Source: a virus
DNA length: 35,640 bases
IMG/VR virus record: IMGVR_UViG_3300046412_000103
Location: 1-35,640 of that record
Reading direction: 5' to 3' (one strand)
How positions within the stretch are numbered: position 1 is the first letter of the stretch; each line of letters begins with the position of its first letter. Under the pieces are notes generated by a model. That model had not been told where the DNA came from, did not search any database, and was given only the letters and a program-made list of their open reading frames with translations. The position numbers were made by a program, and so were the translations under genes. Of the stretch, positions 21,661 to 30,697 are shown one piece after another.

Positions 21661-23603
21661 GGAGCGATCCCTTGTGTAGCAATGTCGATAATGCCCTGTA
21701 CGCCAGGACTAACAGCTTGTGATGTACGCCCGGAGCCTGTAATCGTAGCACCTCTCCTGGCTGCCTCTGCCCCTGTGGCCAACGCGCCCTCGATGAAGCG
21801 AGTAAAGTCGCCAAGACTTACTTTGTCATTTAGCATTCTAGCAACAAAATCAGGATCGTCACTTAGCAGCACTTCTGTAATCTGCTGATAATCTCTTGGT
21901 TTTAATCCAGGAGCATTTTTCTGGAGTAACTTGCCCACAACAGCTGCCATAGCCATGGGATCTAAAGAATATGCCGAAACAACATCTGCCATACCTATTT
22001 GACCAGATCCAATTGCTTTTTCTGCTGCAGCCTGTGGTGCAGTCATTGAACCGTAAAGGATACGGTTAACAGCCTCAGCTGATTCACCGGCAATCTCCAA
22101 TTCTTTGCGCAACATTGTTTCAAAGTTTTCACCTAGAACCGTTCTTAATACAGCACCTTCCTGGCGAGTGACATCTGCCCCGCGAGCCGTTGCAGTCGGG
22201 CTGCGTCTTGTCTTATTCTTCCAGGCAGCTAGAACCCCAGCCTTAAATGCTTGTTTTGCTTCTGGGTTTAATGCTTCAAACTCAAACTCAAGCTCATCGA
22301 CATCGCGCCCAAATGCTTTGCGTCCCTGGTCAAATGCTTCTTTAGCACCTAATCGTGACGCTGCTTCTTTTCTTACTGCAGCGAGTGCTGGATACGTTTG
22401 GTCTAGTTGGCCTTTAAATATACCCATCGCATTGGTTAGTGGCTCTGCCGTCTGACCCTTGCCAGCCATCCATCGAGCATTGCCCTCATCGCGCATTAGG
22501 CGATAGAAAACCTCAGCATCTTCTAATGTAGGAACGCGCTGCAGATTTAATGTTCCGGATCTGCCTGGAGCAAACAATGGGACCAGGTTGTTTTCCCGGT
22601 AGCCTTGGTTTAACTCATCAGCAAGTTTAGGGAACCTTCTCGCGAGCTCTTCTAATGAATTAGCTACGCCTGGTGTCACTTCTGGATTAGCCCCAAATAC
22701 ATCACGGTATCCGCGTCTCTCTGCAGCCTTTAGTGCCTCATCAGAAGCAGCAATAGATTTAAATACATTGCTTGATGATGCCCCAGGCATCAGTGCAGTT
22801 TCTACTGCTTCACCAGCACGCGCAGCTGTATCGCGAGAACGCTGGCGTAACGTCTTGTCTATATCTGCCGGTGCTGTACCAGCTTCCTGCGCACCTTTAG
22901 ATTTGATTGCTCTTACAGCGGCTGCCAAAGTCTTGTTTTCAGCAAGAATCTTCCCATCTGCAATGTCCTGCACAATCTGATCGATGCTATCGCCAGTTCC
23001 TTCCCTAAGACGCTGCAATTCAGCCATCGCTGCATTACTTGGGCGTTCACCGACATTGCTGCGCAGCCAGTTCATAACATCACTAGCTTTGCCCGCTATA
23101 ACTTTGCCGCCAGCAGCGACAACAGGAGAAATGACAGCACCGGTTACACCACCAGTTGCCGCATCTCCAGTAACTCCTAAAACCGTATCAGCTTCTGATT
23201 GCCCAGCTCCAGTAACGACTCCTTCAGCAAATCCGCGCTTTGCTAAATTCATAGCTCCGCTACCGATCCTTGCTACATTTGCAGCGGCTGCCGGTTGGCC
23301 GCCTGGAATCAAGAATGCTGCAGCTGTTGGAGCAATAGCACCAAGAGCTTCCATAGTTAATGCTTCACCAGGGTTCTGTTCCTGATAAGCAGATACCTTC
23401 TGTCGGATTTCGTTGCGGATCTCTTCGTATGGCCGATCTTCAAATACTGCTGCACGCACCCCAGCTTCAAGTTCATCAGCCCAACCCATGAGCAAACCAC
23501 TTGCTGCAGTTCTTAATCTCTGCGATTCAGCTGGAGGGCCTGGGACCACATCTTGCTGGCCTTCACCTAACTGCGCTCCGACAGCCTTATCGAATTCAGA
23601 CAT
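21657..23603 (-). CDS. Internal virion (ejection) protein, large
   Basis: 648 residues. Near the N-terminus SQRLRTAASGLLMGWADELE then AGVRAAVFEDRPYEEIRNEI match the start of phage injection/ejection proteins. Hydrophobic Gly/Ala stretches (EALGAIAPTAAAFLIPGG; TGGVTGAVISPVVAAGGKVI) could form membrane-crossing parts during DNA delivery, and most of the remainder is alpha-helical. Its ATG overlaps the next stop chain with ATGA at 21657-21660. Together with the following two genes it forms the internal core typical of podoviruses. Function inferred from layout. Confidence 0.7.
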   Translation of the reverse strand: MSEFDKAVGAQLGEGQQDVVPGPPAESQRLRTAASGLLMGWADELEAGVRAAVFEDRPYEEIRNEIRQKVSAYQEQNPGEALTMEALGAIAPTAAAFLIPGGQPAAAANVARIGSGAMNLAKRGFAEGVVTGAGQSEADTVLGVTGDAATGGVTGAVISPVVAAGGKVIAGKASDVMNWLRSNVGERPSNAAMAELQRLREGTGDSIDQIVQDIADGKILAENKTLAAAVRAIKSKGAQEAGTAPADIDKTLRQRSRDTAARAGEAVETALMPGASSSNVFKSIAASDEALKAAERRGYRDVFGANPEVTPGVANSLEELARRFPKLADELNQGYRENNLVPLFAPGRSGTLNLQRVPTLEDAEVFYRLMRDEGNARWMAGKGQTAEPLTNAMGIFKGQLDQTYPALAAVRKEAASRLGAKEAFDQGRKAFGRDVDELEFEFEALNPEAKQAFKAGVLAAWKNKTRRSPTATARGADVTRQEGAVLRTVLGENFETMLRKELEIAGESAEAVNRILYGSMTAPQAAAEKAIGSGQIGMADVVSAYSLDPMAMAAVVGKLLQKNAPGLKPRDYQQITEVLLSDDPDFVARMLNDKVSLGDFTRFIEGALATGAEAARRGATITGSGRTSQAVSPGVQGIIDIATQGIAP

Positions 23604-24970
23604 TACAACAACCTCATCAGTTTCAATTGCTCAAGATATGGCAGATTTTGGAAGTGTGTATTCCATGATTCAGCATCGCCAAATCGGGCTTTTGTTTCCG
23701 CTGGCAATTGGTCAAAACTAATCTGTGGATTTGCTAGCCTAGAGGATTCTTCGTACAAATCCGGAACAGCTCGATCAATATCGTAATCATACTGTCTAGC
23801 AATATCTGAGTATTGTTTGCGGATGCCCTGGTATCCTTGCTCCGCGCCCAAATAAAGCCTTCTTGACCGATCCACAAAATCCGCACGTTGATCTGGACTT
23901 AAACGCTCACCACGCTTAATGCTGTTGTAAAGACTTATCACTCTTTCGCCTACACCACCAGCGTTCTGCGCTGTCGCAAATTCGCCTTCCCGAACCGTTG
24001 AGCCAGGATCAAGAACTTTCATATAGTTGAAGATCAATGCAAGGTCACCGGCTGCAGATGGATCTTGGGCTGAAGAAATAACTCGCCCGAACGCAGATGC
24101 TTGCTTACCAAAGTCTTTGACTTCAGCATTGCCAGTAAACTCTTTTCGGATGCCGCCCTCGCCTTTGCGCTGCTCAGTTGGGCCTTTCAGTTGATTAGCT
24201 GCGAATGCACTATAAATTTCTTTTGCCAGCGTTGGGTTCGCTTCGATCATATCAGCGGCTTGAGTTGCTTCTTTAGTGTTCAGTGCTCTCAATGCTACAA
24301 CAGTCTTGTTAGCTGACTCTAAAGACCTACCTCTCGCAGATAGATCTTTGAGTTCGTTTGACAGCATTGTCGCTAGACCTTGGTCTGGCTGTAAACGCAT
24401 TGTATTAAATGCCAAAGCCATTCGGAGCATATTTTCACGATCGCCAAAAAAACCTTTGATGCGGTCCTGGAATGTAGGATCTTCTTTTAAATCTGGGTTT
24501 TTAGCTTCTAACAGCGCAGCTTGCGCCGCCTTCCCTCCCAGATCACGCATTTGCGCTTCCCCAGCCTCACGCTCTCTTAAGTCAGGAGGCGTGTCCATTA
24601 TTGCCATAGCAGACTCCCCTTCCGCACCTAATGCCCTAAGGGTTGGGTCTGACGTTACTGGTTCTGCTGTCGGGACCATTTGTCCTGGCTGATAAACTCC
24701 AGATGTGTCGCCCAGGTTTACTGGAGGGCGAAACGGTTCTACCTGTGAGCGCAGCGATTGCGGCTTCATTGGTGTCGGCCTTCCTGCAACATTAAACATG
24801 TCTTGAGCTTTGTTAAAAGTTCTAGATGAAGAGCCAGCACTCCCAACGTCAAAAGGTCTATTGCTTGGAAATGGTATTGGAGAACGCGCCGAGTAAGACT
24901 GGTCACGATTCGACTGCTGCAAGAGCTCATCAATGATACTGACAACTTGATTAGTGCGTGGTCTTAACAT
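23603..24970 (-). CDS. Internal virion protein, VREGEFATAQNA family
   Basis: 455 residues. The N-terminal 130 residues are low-complexity (Pro/Ser/Arg). The conserved part (about 320-400) has VLDPGSTVREGEFATAQNAG, then VISLYNSIKRGERLSPDQRA and a FVDRSRRLYLGAEQGYQGIR helix, which I recognise from minor virion and ejection-type proteins of many phages. It shares 1 bp with the gene at 21657-23603. It probably enters the host with DNA or lines the tail. Confidence 0.75.
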   Translation of the reverse strand: MLRPRTNQVVSIIDELLQQSNRDQSYSARSPIPFPSNRPFDVGSAGSSSRTFNKAQDMFNVAGRPTPMKPQSLRSQVEPFRPPVNLGDTSGVYQPGQMVPTAEPVTSDPTLRALGAEGESAMAIMDTPPDLREREAGEAQMRDLGGKAAQAALLEAKNPDLKEDPTFQDRIKGFFGDRENMLRMALAFNTMRLQPDQGLATMLSNELKDLSARGRSLESANKTVVALRALNTKEATQAADMIEANPTLAKEIYSAFAANQLKGPTEQRKGEGGIRKEFTGNAEVKDFGKQASAFGRVISSAQDPSAAGDLALIFNYMKVLDPGSTVREGEFATAQNAGGVGERVISLYNSIKRGERLSPDQRADFVDRSRRLYLGAEQGYQGIRKQYSDIARQYDYDIDRAVPDLYEESSRLANPQISFDQLPAETKARFGDAESWNTHFQNLPYLEQLKLMRLL

Positions 24971-24984
24971 GTTTGCTCCTAAAA

Positions 24985-25530
24985 TTACGGGCCGTATTCT
25001 TCTTGAGGTCCTGATTGTGCTGGCCCCATTCCCCCGCCTGTTTCGGCTCGATAAGCATCACCTCGCGCACCAAAACTGATTCCCGGTCTTTGATCATCAT
25101 CACTCAAGTCGAACAAACCGGCATTATACAGATCTCTATTCTCACCAAAGACGCCAGTTATTCCGGTAGACCCTGGGTCACCAAAGCCCAATAATCTGCC
25201 TACTGTTGAATATCTTTGCCCAGGCAGAATGTTATTTGGATTTTTGGCCTCATATTGCTGAATGTAAGCATCATTCATCAGCTGTACTGGAGTACCTAAC
25301 GGACCAAGTGCAGACGCGAACTTGTTGACTTTTACAGCGTCTCGATACATTTCGCCTGGGGTTCTAGTGTCTTCAAATTCAGGGCCATCTGATCCGCCAT
25401 ATTGTACTGGCAGAATTTCTTGCACTGGTGCTATTGGAGCAATTTCAGTCCCTATCCTAGACTGGTTCATTGCGTCTCTTTGAGCACTGCGCTTTTGGGC
25501 AGACTCTATGGCATCCATAATGCTAATCAT
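24985..25530 (-). CDS. Minor structural protein, unknown
   Basis: 181 residues starting MISIMDAIESAQKRSAQRDA; the second half is Gly/Pro/Asp-rich (FGDPGSTGITGVFGENRD, DDDQRPGISFGARGD). No clear domain. It is enclosed by internal virion genes on both sides and so is likely a small capsid-interior or tail protein. The ribosome-binding site is weak, and a second ATG four codons in is possible. Confidence 0.55.
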   Translation of the reverse strand: MISIMDAIESAQKRSAQRDAMNQSRIGTEIAPIAPVQEILPVQYGGSDGPEFEDTRTPGEMYRDAVKVNKFASALGPLGTPVQLMNDAYIQQYEAKNPNNILPGQRYSTVGRLLGFGDPGSTGITGVFGENRDLYNAGLFDLSDDDQRPGISFGARGDAYRAETGGGMGPAQSGPQEEYGP

Positions 25531-25534
25531 GACA

Positions 25535-26347
25535 CTACCGCCCGCCGTACGCTGTTGCTGCCATAGTTAAATAATCAAACAGTCCAGGCTGCCTTGTTTG
25601 CGTTGTTGTCACAGGGGCTGGTGAAGCACCTATGGCAGATGTCGTATATCCTAAGCCCCCAGCAGGAGCACCTGTGTAGCCAGCATATTGACCCTTTGCT
25701 GCATCGATCAGTGCCTGCTGCATTGCCTGCTGCATCGCACCCTGACCAGCCAAATCTTGCTGGATTGTACGGCCAGTCTGGAACGATGTCTGACCTAATG
25801 CTCCTAATTGAGAAGCAGCACCAAGCCTTTGCTGGGCCCCTTGCATGCCGGTAGTCACGTTGAACTGCTGTGCACCTAACTGACGCTGTGCCGCCTCTTG
25901 TGCAGCTCTTTGGTTTGCCATCTGAGCTTGCATAGAATTAGCAATGTCTAGACCAGCAGCTTGTTGTGCCTGCTGAAATCCAGCTTGCCTTAGTTGCGCA
26001 GATTGAGAACCAATCGTTTCAGCCAAGCCTCTTCCGAGCTCTGCTTCCGCAACTCCATGCCTGGATCCACCGAACGCTTTTGCTGCTGACGCTTGAGCAC
26101 CAAGCTGATTCATTCCCATTTGACCGCCGCGCAAAATATCTTGAGTATTTGCTTGGATTACTTGCTCAGTGAATGGGTTCTGATAAGTGCTTAAATCAGT
26201 AGTACCTATTTGCCCCGCCTGAATGCTTGGAGCCATGCCGCCAGTTGTTACCTGGCCAGGCGTATACCCCATGCCAGCTGTTGTGCCAGCTAGAGCACCT
26301 TGCTGGGCCATCGATGCCTGCTGCGCTGGATTTGCTGAATATCCCAT
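25535..26347 (-). CDS. Gln/Ala-rich virion protein (NPFTEQVIQANTQDI family)
   Basis: 270 residues. LSTYQNPFTEQVIQANTQDI, then LGAQASAAKAFGGSRHGVAE and AELGRGLAE, are the conserved core of a long helical, Gln- and Ala-rich family common in podovirus virions next to ejection proteins. The C-terminal GLFDYLTMAATAYGGR is also family-like. Composition suggests extended helices inside the particle or in the tail tube extension. It shares a base with the next gene at 26347. Confidence 0.7.
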   Translation of the reverse strand: MGYSANPAQQASMAQQGALAGTTAGMGYTPGQVTTGGMAPSIQAGQIGTTDLSTYQNPFTEQVIQANTQDILRGGQMGMNQLGAQASAAKAFGGSRHGVAEAELGRGLAETIGSQSAQLRQAGFQQAQQAAGLDIANSMQAQMANQRAAQEAAQRQLGAQQFNVTTGMQGAQQRLGAASQLGALGQTSFQTGRTIQQDLAGQGAMQQAMQQALIDAAKGQYAGYTGAPAGGLGYTTSAIGASPAPVTTTQTRQPGLFDYLTMAATAYGGR

Positions 26348-26742
26348 CAGGACACCTCTCTACCGTAACCAGTATCTCTACCGAATAAGCTTCCATAGAT
26401 CTCTGCTTGAGTTGGATCTGCTTGCTGGGCTGCTGCTACTGCTTGCTCGAACAATGGGGCACTAGAGTACCCAAACATACCGCCCTGCTGTTGGGCTTCT
26501 GGCATCCCAGAAAAAGCCTGCATGCCTTCTGGGGCCATTCCAAACGCTTGAGCCGTCTGGATATTTTGCTGCCCTGCAAGTTGCTGCGTTGGATTCATGG
26601 CGGCAACATCCAGACCATAATATGGTTGATAACCTAGCTGCTGGGCTTGCTCCGCTCTTCCAATGTTAGCCTCTGCTGCTTCGCTCAAATACTCTGGAAT
26701 CTGTTGCGCAGATGTTGCGCTTCCGCCTTTCCCGCCACTCAT
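26347..26742 (-). CDS. Gln/Ala-rich small virion protein
   Basis: 131 residues from ATG 26742, supported by GGAG five bases upstream and an ATGA overlap with the previous gene; the frame is open further upstream inside that gene. MSGGKGGSATSAQQIPEYLS then EAAEANIGRAEQAQQLGYQP, with a DVAAMNPTQQLAGQQNIQTA core. It resembles the companion protein of the family encoded just downstream and may arise from related helical modules. Role: internal virion or tail protein. Confidence 0.6.
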   Translation of the reverse strand: MSGGKGGSATSAQQIPEYLSEAAEANIGRAEQAQQLGYQPYYGLDVAAMNPTQQLAGQQNIQTAQAFGMAPEGMQAFSGMPEAQQQGGMFGYSSAPLFEQAVAAAQQADPTQAEIYGSLFGRDTGYGREVS

Positions 26743-27128
26743 TTTAGCTCCTTGGCTAGCGTTACAAATTTCTCTTGGTATCCATGATCCTTCAAGACCC
26801 TGGACCACCCTTTCCTGCCTGCTATTGTCATCGCTTGACAATTTTGTGATTTGGCCCAAATTTCTGCAGATTTCTGCATATCTACAATATTGTCCATATC
26901 TCCAGCAGCCAAAAATACATGCAAAACTTTCTTGTTAGGATACACGACTATCTCTGTTACTGCACACGCTTGCTTTCCAGGCCATAGCTGCATATGACCT
27001 TTTAAGATGCTTTCAACCACATCTGTCGGAGTGTGCGTTCCTCCGCTATATTTTAAAGCTTCTGCAATCCAGGGTAGACACCTCCTCAACTCAGATCTTA
27101 AAAAATCTTCAGCAACTGCATTTGTCAT
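26739..27128 (-). CDS. GNAT-like small phage protein
   Basis: 129 residues. LRRCLPWIAEALKYSGGTHT, then VVESILKGHMQLWPGKQACA, then VTEIVVYPNKKVLHVFLAAG and QKSAEIWAKSQNCQAMTIAG/RKGWSRVLKDHGY match a conserved phage protein with an apparent acetyltransferase-like fold (YPNKKVLHVFLAAG as a strand, GRKGW near the C-terminus). No catalytic activity is proven. It sits in the tail gene block and may be structural or modify a virion protein. ATGA-coupled on both sides. Confidence 0.65.
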   Translation of the reverse strand: MTNAVAEDFLRSELRRCLPWIAEALKYSGGTHTPTDVVESILKGHMQLWPGKQACAVTEIVVYPNKKVLHVFLAAGDMDNIVDMQKSAEIWAKSQNCQAMTIAGRKGWSRVLKDHGYQEKFVTLAKELK

Positions 27129-27784
27129 ACGTCAGCCTCAGTGACCATAATTGTGGCTGCTGGGGCCGCTGGATACGGCGATGAAGCAGCCGTCCCTTGT
27201 ATTGTAAGCCCTGTGTCACTGACTGAAAACGCAGCCTCAATATAATCGCCTGCCGCAACTTGGAATAGCCCTGACCTTGTAACTACCTGGCTTTCCCCAG
27301 AGTTTTTGATGGAGTGCACAATTGTGCTGTAACTTAACGATGTGCCATTTTTTTTTGGCCAAATGTAAATTGTTTTGCTGTTAGAGTTACCTGATTGGAC
27401 CTCACAGCTAAAATTAATTTTGTAGACACCAGCGTGATCAAAGTTGATTCTGCTGGTTGTTGTGTCGTCTATAGAGATGTGCTTTGACAAAGCCTCATTA
27501 TTCCAAGTAATCAAGGTTTCTGTATCTGCCGATGATGCCGTATGAGTTGTGGTTGTATATGCGAGCATGTAGTCACCATGCCCATAACGTAAATGCTCAA
27601 AACTCCCATTATAGGAGACGACAACTTGCTCTTCTGCCCTGTCCCACATTAGTAGGCCGTCAGACTCTGCTGACTCTCCGCCGCGCAAAAACTGTAGTTG
27701 ATTGATGTTTCTGATCAAGAAACGATTAATCGATTCCGCCCAGTCGCTCCATTTGCCACCAACCGGAGGGGGAAGAAAACTCAC
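27125..27784 (-). CDS. Tail fibre/knob protein with C1q/TNF-like beta domain
   Basis: 219 residues. After an N-terminal region (FLPPPVGGKWSDWAESINRF) typical of phage appendage proteins, residues about 85-219 read as a jelly-roll: SRINFDHAGVYKINFSCEVQ, then KTIYIWPKKNGTSLSYSTIV, VVTRSGLFQVAAGDYIEAAF and PAAPAATIMVTEADV. This matches beta-sandwich trimers seen in fibre tips. It probably forms a receptor-binding or tail-tip knob. It is ATGA-coupled to the upstream gene. Confidence 0.75.
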   Translation of the reverse strand: MSFLPPPVGGKWSDWAESINRFLIRNINQLQFLRGGESAESDGLLMWDRAEEQVVVSYNGSFEHLRYGHGDYMLAYTTTTHTASSADTETLITWNNEALSKHISIDDTTTSRINFDHAGVYKINFSCEVQSGNSNSKTIYIWPKKNGTSLSYSTIVHSIKNSGESQVVTRSGLFQVAAGDYIEAAFSVSDTGLTIQGTAASSPYPAAPAATIMVTEADV

Positions 27785-29259
27785 CTTTTACCTCCAGGCA
27801 AAGCATCTATCCTAAAAGTGCCGATTCTAAAATCGTTGTTGTTCTGCCCCTCTAGCCTCATTTTTATTTGCCTGCCAGTAAACCTCACATCTGTCGGATT
27901 AGCGGTACTGAAGGCTGCTGTAGTTGTCTCAGAGCCATTTGGATACAGTTTTGTCTTGAATGTTAAATTTACATCGCCCTGGTTGTCTTCATCTGGGATC
28001 ACGCTAGTGACCCGCATGACGTTATCACCGTTGCCTATGGATATTGGCCCAGTTTCAACAAAAGCAGTCTCTGAATCATGAGCGAACCCATACTCATGGA
28101 AATATAAATATCCATCGTTTGTTGTAAATACTGGGTATCTTCTTGGCCCCACATCCACGCCAGCTGACCTAGATAATGTCCCGGTCCACCAAACCCTGTC
28201 CTTGTAGTCGTAAACTACATAGCGATCATTATCTACACTGCCTGCACTTGGATAAAACCACCAGATCTCTGAGAATCGACTATTGTGCATTCCATACACT
28301 TTTGATACCTGGTTGATATTGAAATCTCTAAAAACGTAATCAGAGACTTCACAGGGTATCTCTTGGACAAGAGATCCATCAAAAGCAAAGAATCCTTTGC
28401 TGCCCCACCAGAAAGCAAAAGCATCTGCAGAAACAATTGAATTGGGAGCTTCTGTACCACAGGCAGTCCCAACCCTTTCAAAGCCATAAACATATGGAGG
28501 ACCTTGATAGGTTGCCGTATGCGCGTCTTCTGTTGTCAAGACCAGGGTTCTTCCCCTGACCCTGACCGCTTTTTTAATTTTTCCGGCGGTCTGCAGCTCG
28601 ATGTCCCCGGCTTCATTGGTAGCGGCAGCGGTCCATACTGTGTTGTTCTCTCTGTCGCACCAGGAGATTTTGCGCGGATTACCATTAGCGGCTAAAGCAA
28701 ATATAAACCGTTCCTCAGTTACTATGAGCCCTTCACAGCTTGTAGGAGCGTTCGTTATCGCTGCAGCTGGTGTCGCGTTGACTAACTGCCACTCTAATAA
28801 CTTTCCATCATCAGGAGAGCAAGCAACTAAATATTCACCAAAATTATCGAGTGACCAGGTAGTAGCTGGTTGGTAAACAGTAGATGGATTTCTTGGTGTG
28901 CCATATGTGTCTGCATTCCACAGTCCGCCGCCATACCCAGCATTCAATCCTGCATCTTCCCTGCCCGTAGTAAAAGATGTAGGGGTGATGTCTGTTAGTG
29001 TCCCATCAGTACCAATTGAATACAGTTTTTCATAAGTCCCAACAGCAAGCTTTCTGTTGCCACTGTTGTCATTCCATCCAAATATTCCAGTGATAGCAGC
29101 TCCTACAGATGTCTGTGTATGCTGAGACCATCCTCCAATAGGTTTAATTGACCCTTCTGACCAGCGGATTAAATTCCCGTCTCTCCAACGATTAGATTGC
29201 TCGTACTCTGTGCCATTGCGGTACATCCCAGGCGGTAGTTTTATAGGAAGTAGTGGCAT
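27781..29259 (-). CDS. Tail nozzle/stabilisation protein (P22 gp10-like)
   Basis: 492 residues. LPPGMYRNGTEYEQSNRWRD then GNLIRWSEGSIKPIGGWSQH opens the protein; a propeller follows with SWCDRENNTVWTAAATNEAG, ERVGTACGTEAPNSIV and SDAFAFWWGSKGFFAFDG. This is the tail accessory/stabilisation protein family of P22-like phages (gp10, nozzle), which closes the portal after packaging and carries the fibres. It couples by ATGA to the 27125 gene (27781-27784). Confidence 0.85.
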   Translation of the reverse strand: MPLLPIKLPPGMYRNGTEYEQSNRWRDGNLIRWSEGSIKPIGGWSQHTQTSVGAAITGIFGWNDNSGNRKLAVGTYEKLYSIGTDGTLTDITPTSFTTGREDAGLNAGYGGGLWNADTYGTPRNPSTVYQPATTWSLDNFGEYLVACSPDDGKLLEWQLVNATPAAAITNAPTSCEGLIVTEERFIFALAANGNPRKISWCDRENNTVWTAAATNEAGDIELQTAGKIKKAVRVRGRTLVLTTEDAHTATYQGPPYVYGFERVGTACGTEAPNSIVSADAFAFWWGSKGFFAFDGSLVQEIPCEVSDYVFRDFNINQVSKVYGMHNSRFSEIWWFYPSAGSVDNDRYVVYDYKDRVWWTGTLSRSAGVDVGPRRYPVFTTNDGYLYFHEYGFAHDSETAFVETGPISIGNGDNVMRVTSVIPDEDNQGDVNLTFKTKLYPNGSETTTAAFSTANPTDVRFTGRQIKMRLEGQNNNDFRIGTFRIDALPGGKR

Positions 29260-29268
29260 TTCGCTCCC

Positions 29269-30687
29269 CTATGTGACAACCCAAGTTAACAAGCCGTCAT
29301 AAATGGCCGCATAATTTCCTGAGTTTGCGCTTCCTCCACTATTGTCCCAGTGGATAATCAAATCGTAGGCGTCTCCAGCACTGACTCCTGCATCGGACAG
29401 TGCAAAAAATAACTGTCGATGATATTGAACATTATTAGTAGCGAAATCAGACAAACTGGAGGTATATGTCGTGCCATCATCTAACGAAACCTTTATCTCG
29501 TTCGTTCCGCCGTTAGAAACATGGACAAAGTTCCCAGAGAGGACTGCATGAGTTGCCCCCGCTGGAACAGTCCCAGTAATGCTTAGTGCTGTATTGCTGC
29601 CGCTTGCCGTGTCTGACTTGTAGTCTGGGCCATTCGTATCTGTTTCATAATATTTTGGAATATGAACAACTGCCGGGAATGACGAAACACCGCTTACTTC
29701 ATTGTCTACATAAGCCTTGATTGACTGCTGTGTGGCCAACGCTGTGGCACTGTCAGAAGACATGTCGTCCTCGTCTTTGATGCTGTCAACAGATGTCGAT
29801 GTGCCAATGACAAAGTTTTCTTCAACTTTTACGGTTGTGCTGTTGATTGTTAGCTTTGGGTCTGTCTCGTCTGCCGAATCGCCATCTTTCGCAACAGAAA
29901 ATATTAATTTGCCATCATGAGAGCCTGCAGTCGCCACATCTACCAATCCGTCTATTGATGCATATGCTCTCTTTACGTTATTAGAATCTTTGCCGTAAAA
30001 ATAAGCTCCACCCGCGCTGTCTCCGCTGCCAGGAGAGTTGCTTATATTGTAGAATTGAAGAACTGGGACAGGCGGAGATGCTCCAGTACCCTGATCATCG
30101 AACTGGATTTGGACAAGATCTGTCTTTAAAAGGATGTCCCCAGATCCATATGGCTCAATAGTTAAATTCGTACCATTTGTTGTCGTAGTAATTGTGCTGC
30201 CGTCTAACCTAATATCATCAACATCAAGCGAATCTAAATCCAATGTTGAGATGTCATTGCGGACAAAATTAGACACGTTAGTCATTGGCACTTGCTTCAT
30301 TGTGCCGTCATCGTTCATGACGACACCATCTGCCCCAGCGACAGTTGTCGGCGTGGTAGATGTATCGCCATCTAATATATGAAGTTCCGCCTGAGTTGTT
30401 GTCAAACCCGCTAAAATATTAATTTCGGAGGTAGTGGCAGTAACGCCATCTAAAAGATTCAATTCAGTAGCTGTTGATGTGACGGCAGTACCAGCAATTG
30501 CCCAGCTACCTTCTACCAGGTCTGGCTGTATTTGTTCTACAACATTGCTTTCGCCGTCAGTAAAAGACGCGCCATAAAGCAATGAATCCATTTTGTCCCA
30601 ATTCTCATTGAGCTTATCACCCCAGGTATCTTCTTCTGTTCCAGATTGGGGGGTGTTGAACTTGTAGTTAGTTGAGTTAACAGTCAT
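29269..30687 (-). CDS. Tail fibre with LDGVTA-type repeats
   Basis: 472 residues. MTVNSTNYKFNTPQSGTEED then WGDKLNENWDKMDSLLYG is the N-terminal virion-binding head. Residues 72-112 contain TATELNLLDGVTATTSEINI with two further related units (TTQAELHILDGDTSTT), typical of trimeric phage fibre repeats. SDSATALATQQSIKAYVDNE marks the trimerisation neck, and the last ~130 residues form a beta-rich head. Probably a second fibre of the same particle. No chaperone-cleavage motif seen. Confidence 0.8.
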   Translation of the reverse strand: MTVNSTNYKFNTPQSGTEEDTWGDKLNENWDKMDSLLYGASFTDGESNVVEQIQPDLVEGSWAIAGTAVTSTATELNLLDGVTATTSEINILAGLTTTQAELHILDGDTSTTPTTVAGADGVVMNDDGTMKQVPMTNVSNFVRNDISTLDLDSLDVDDIRLDGSTITTTTNGTNLTIEPYGSGDILLKTDLVQIQFDDQGTGASPPVPVLQFYNISNSPGSGDSAGGAYFYGKDSNNVKRAYASIDGLVDVATAGSHDGKLIFSVAKDGDSADETDPKLTINSTTVKVEENFVIGTSTSVDSIKDEDDMSSDSATALATQQSIKAYVDNEVSGVSSFPAVVHIPKYYETDTNGPDYKSDTASGSNTALSITGTVPAGATHAVLSGNFVHVSNGGTNEIKVSLDDGTTYTSSLSDFATNNVQYHRQLFFALSDAGVSAGDAYDLIIHWDNSGGSANSGNYAAIYDGLLTWVVT

Positions 30688-30697
30688 AAATTATTCC

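Noticed and set aside
26347-26859. Longer 170-residue start for the Gln/Ala-rich protein
   Set aside because: The extra 39 codons lie inside the upstream gene in another frame, while the internal ATG at 26742 has a GGAG site and ATGA coupling.
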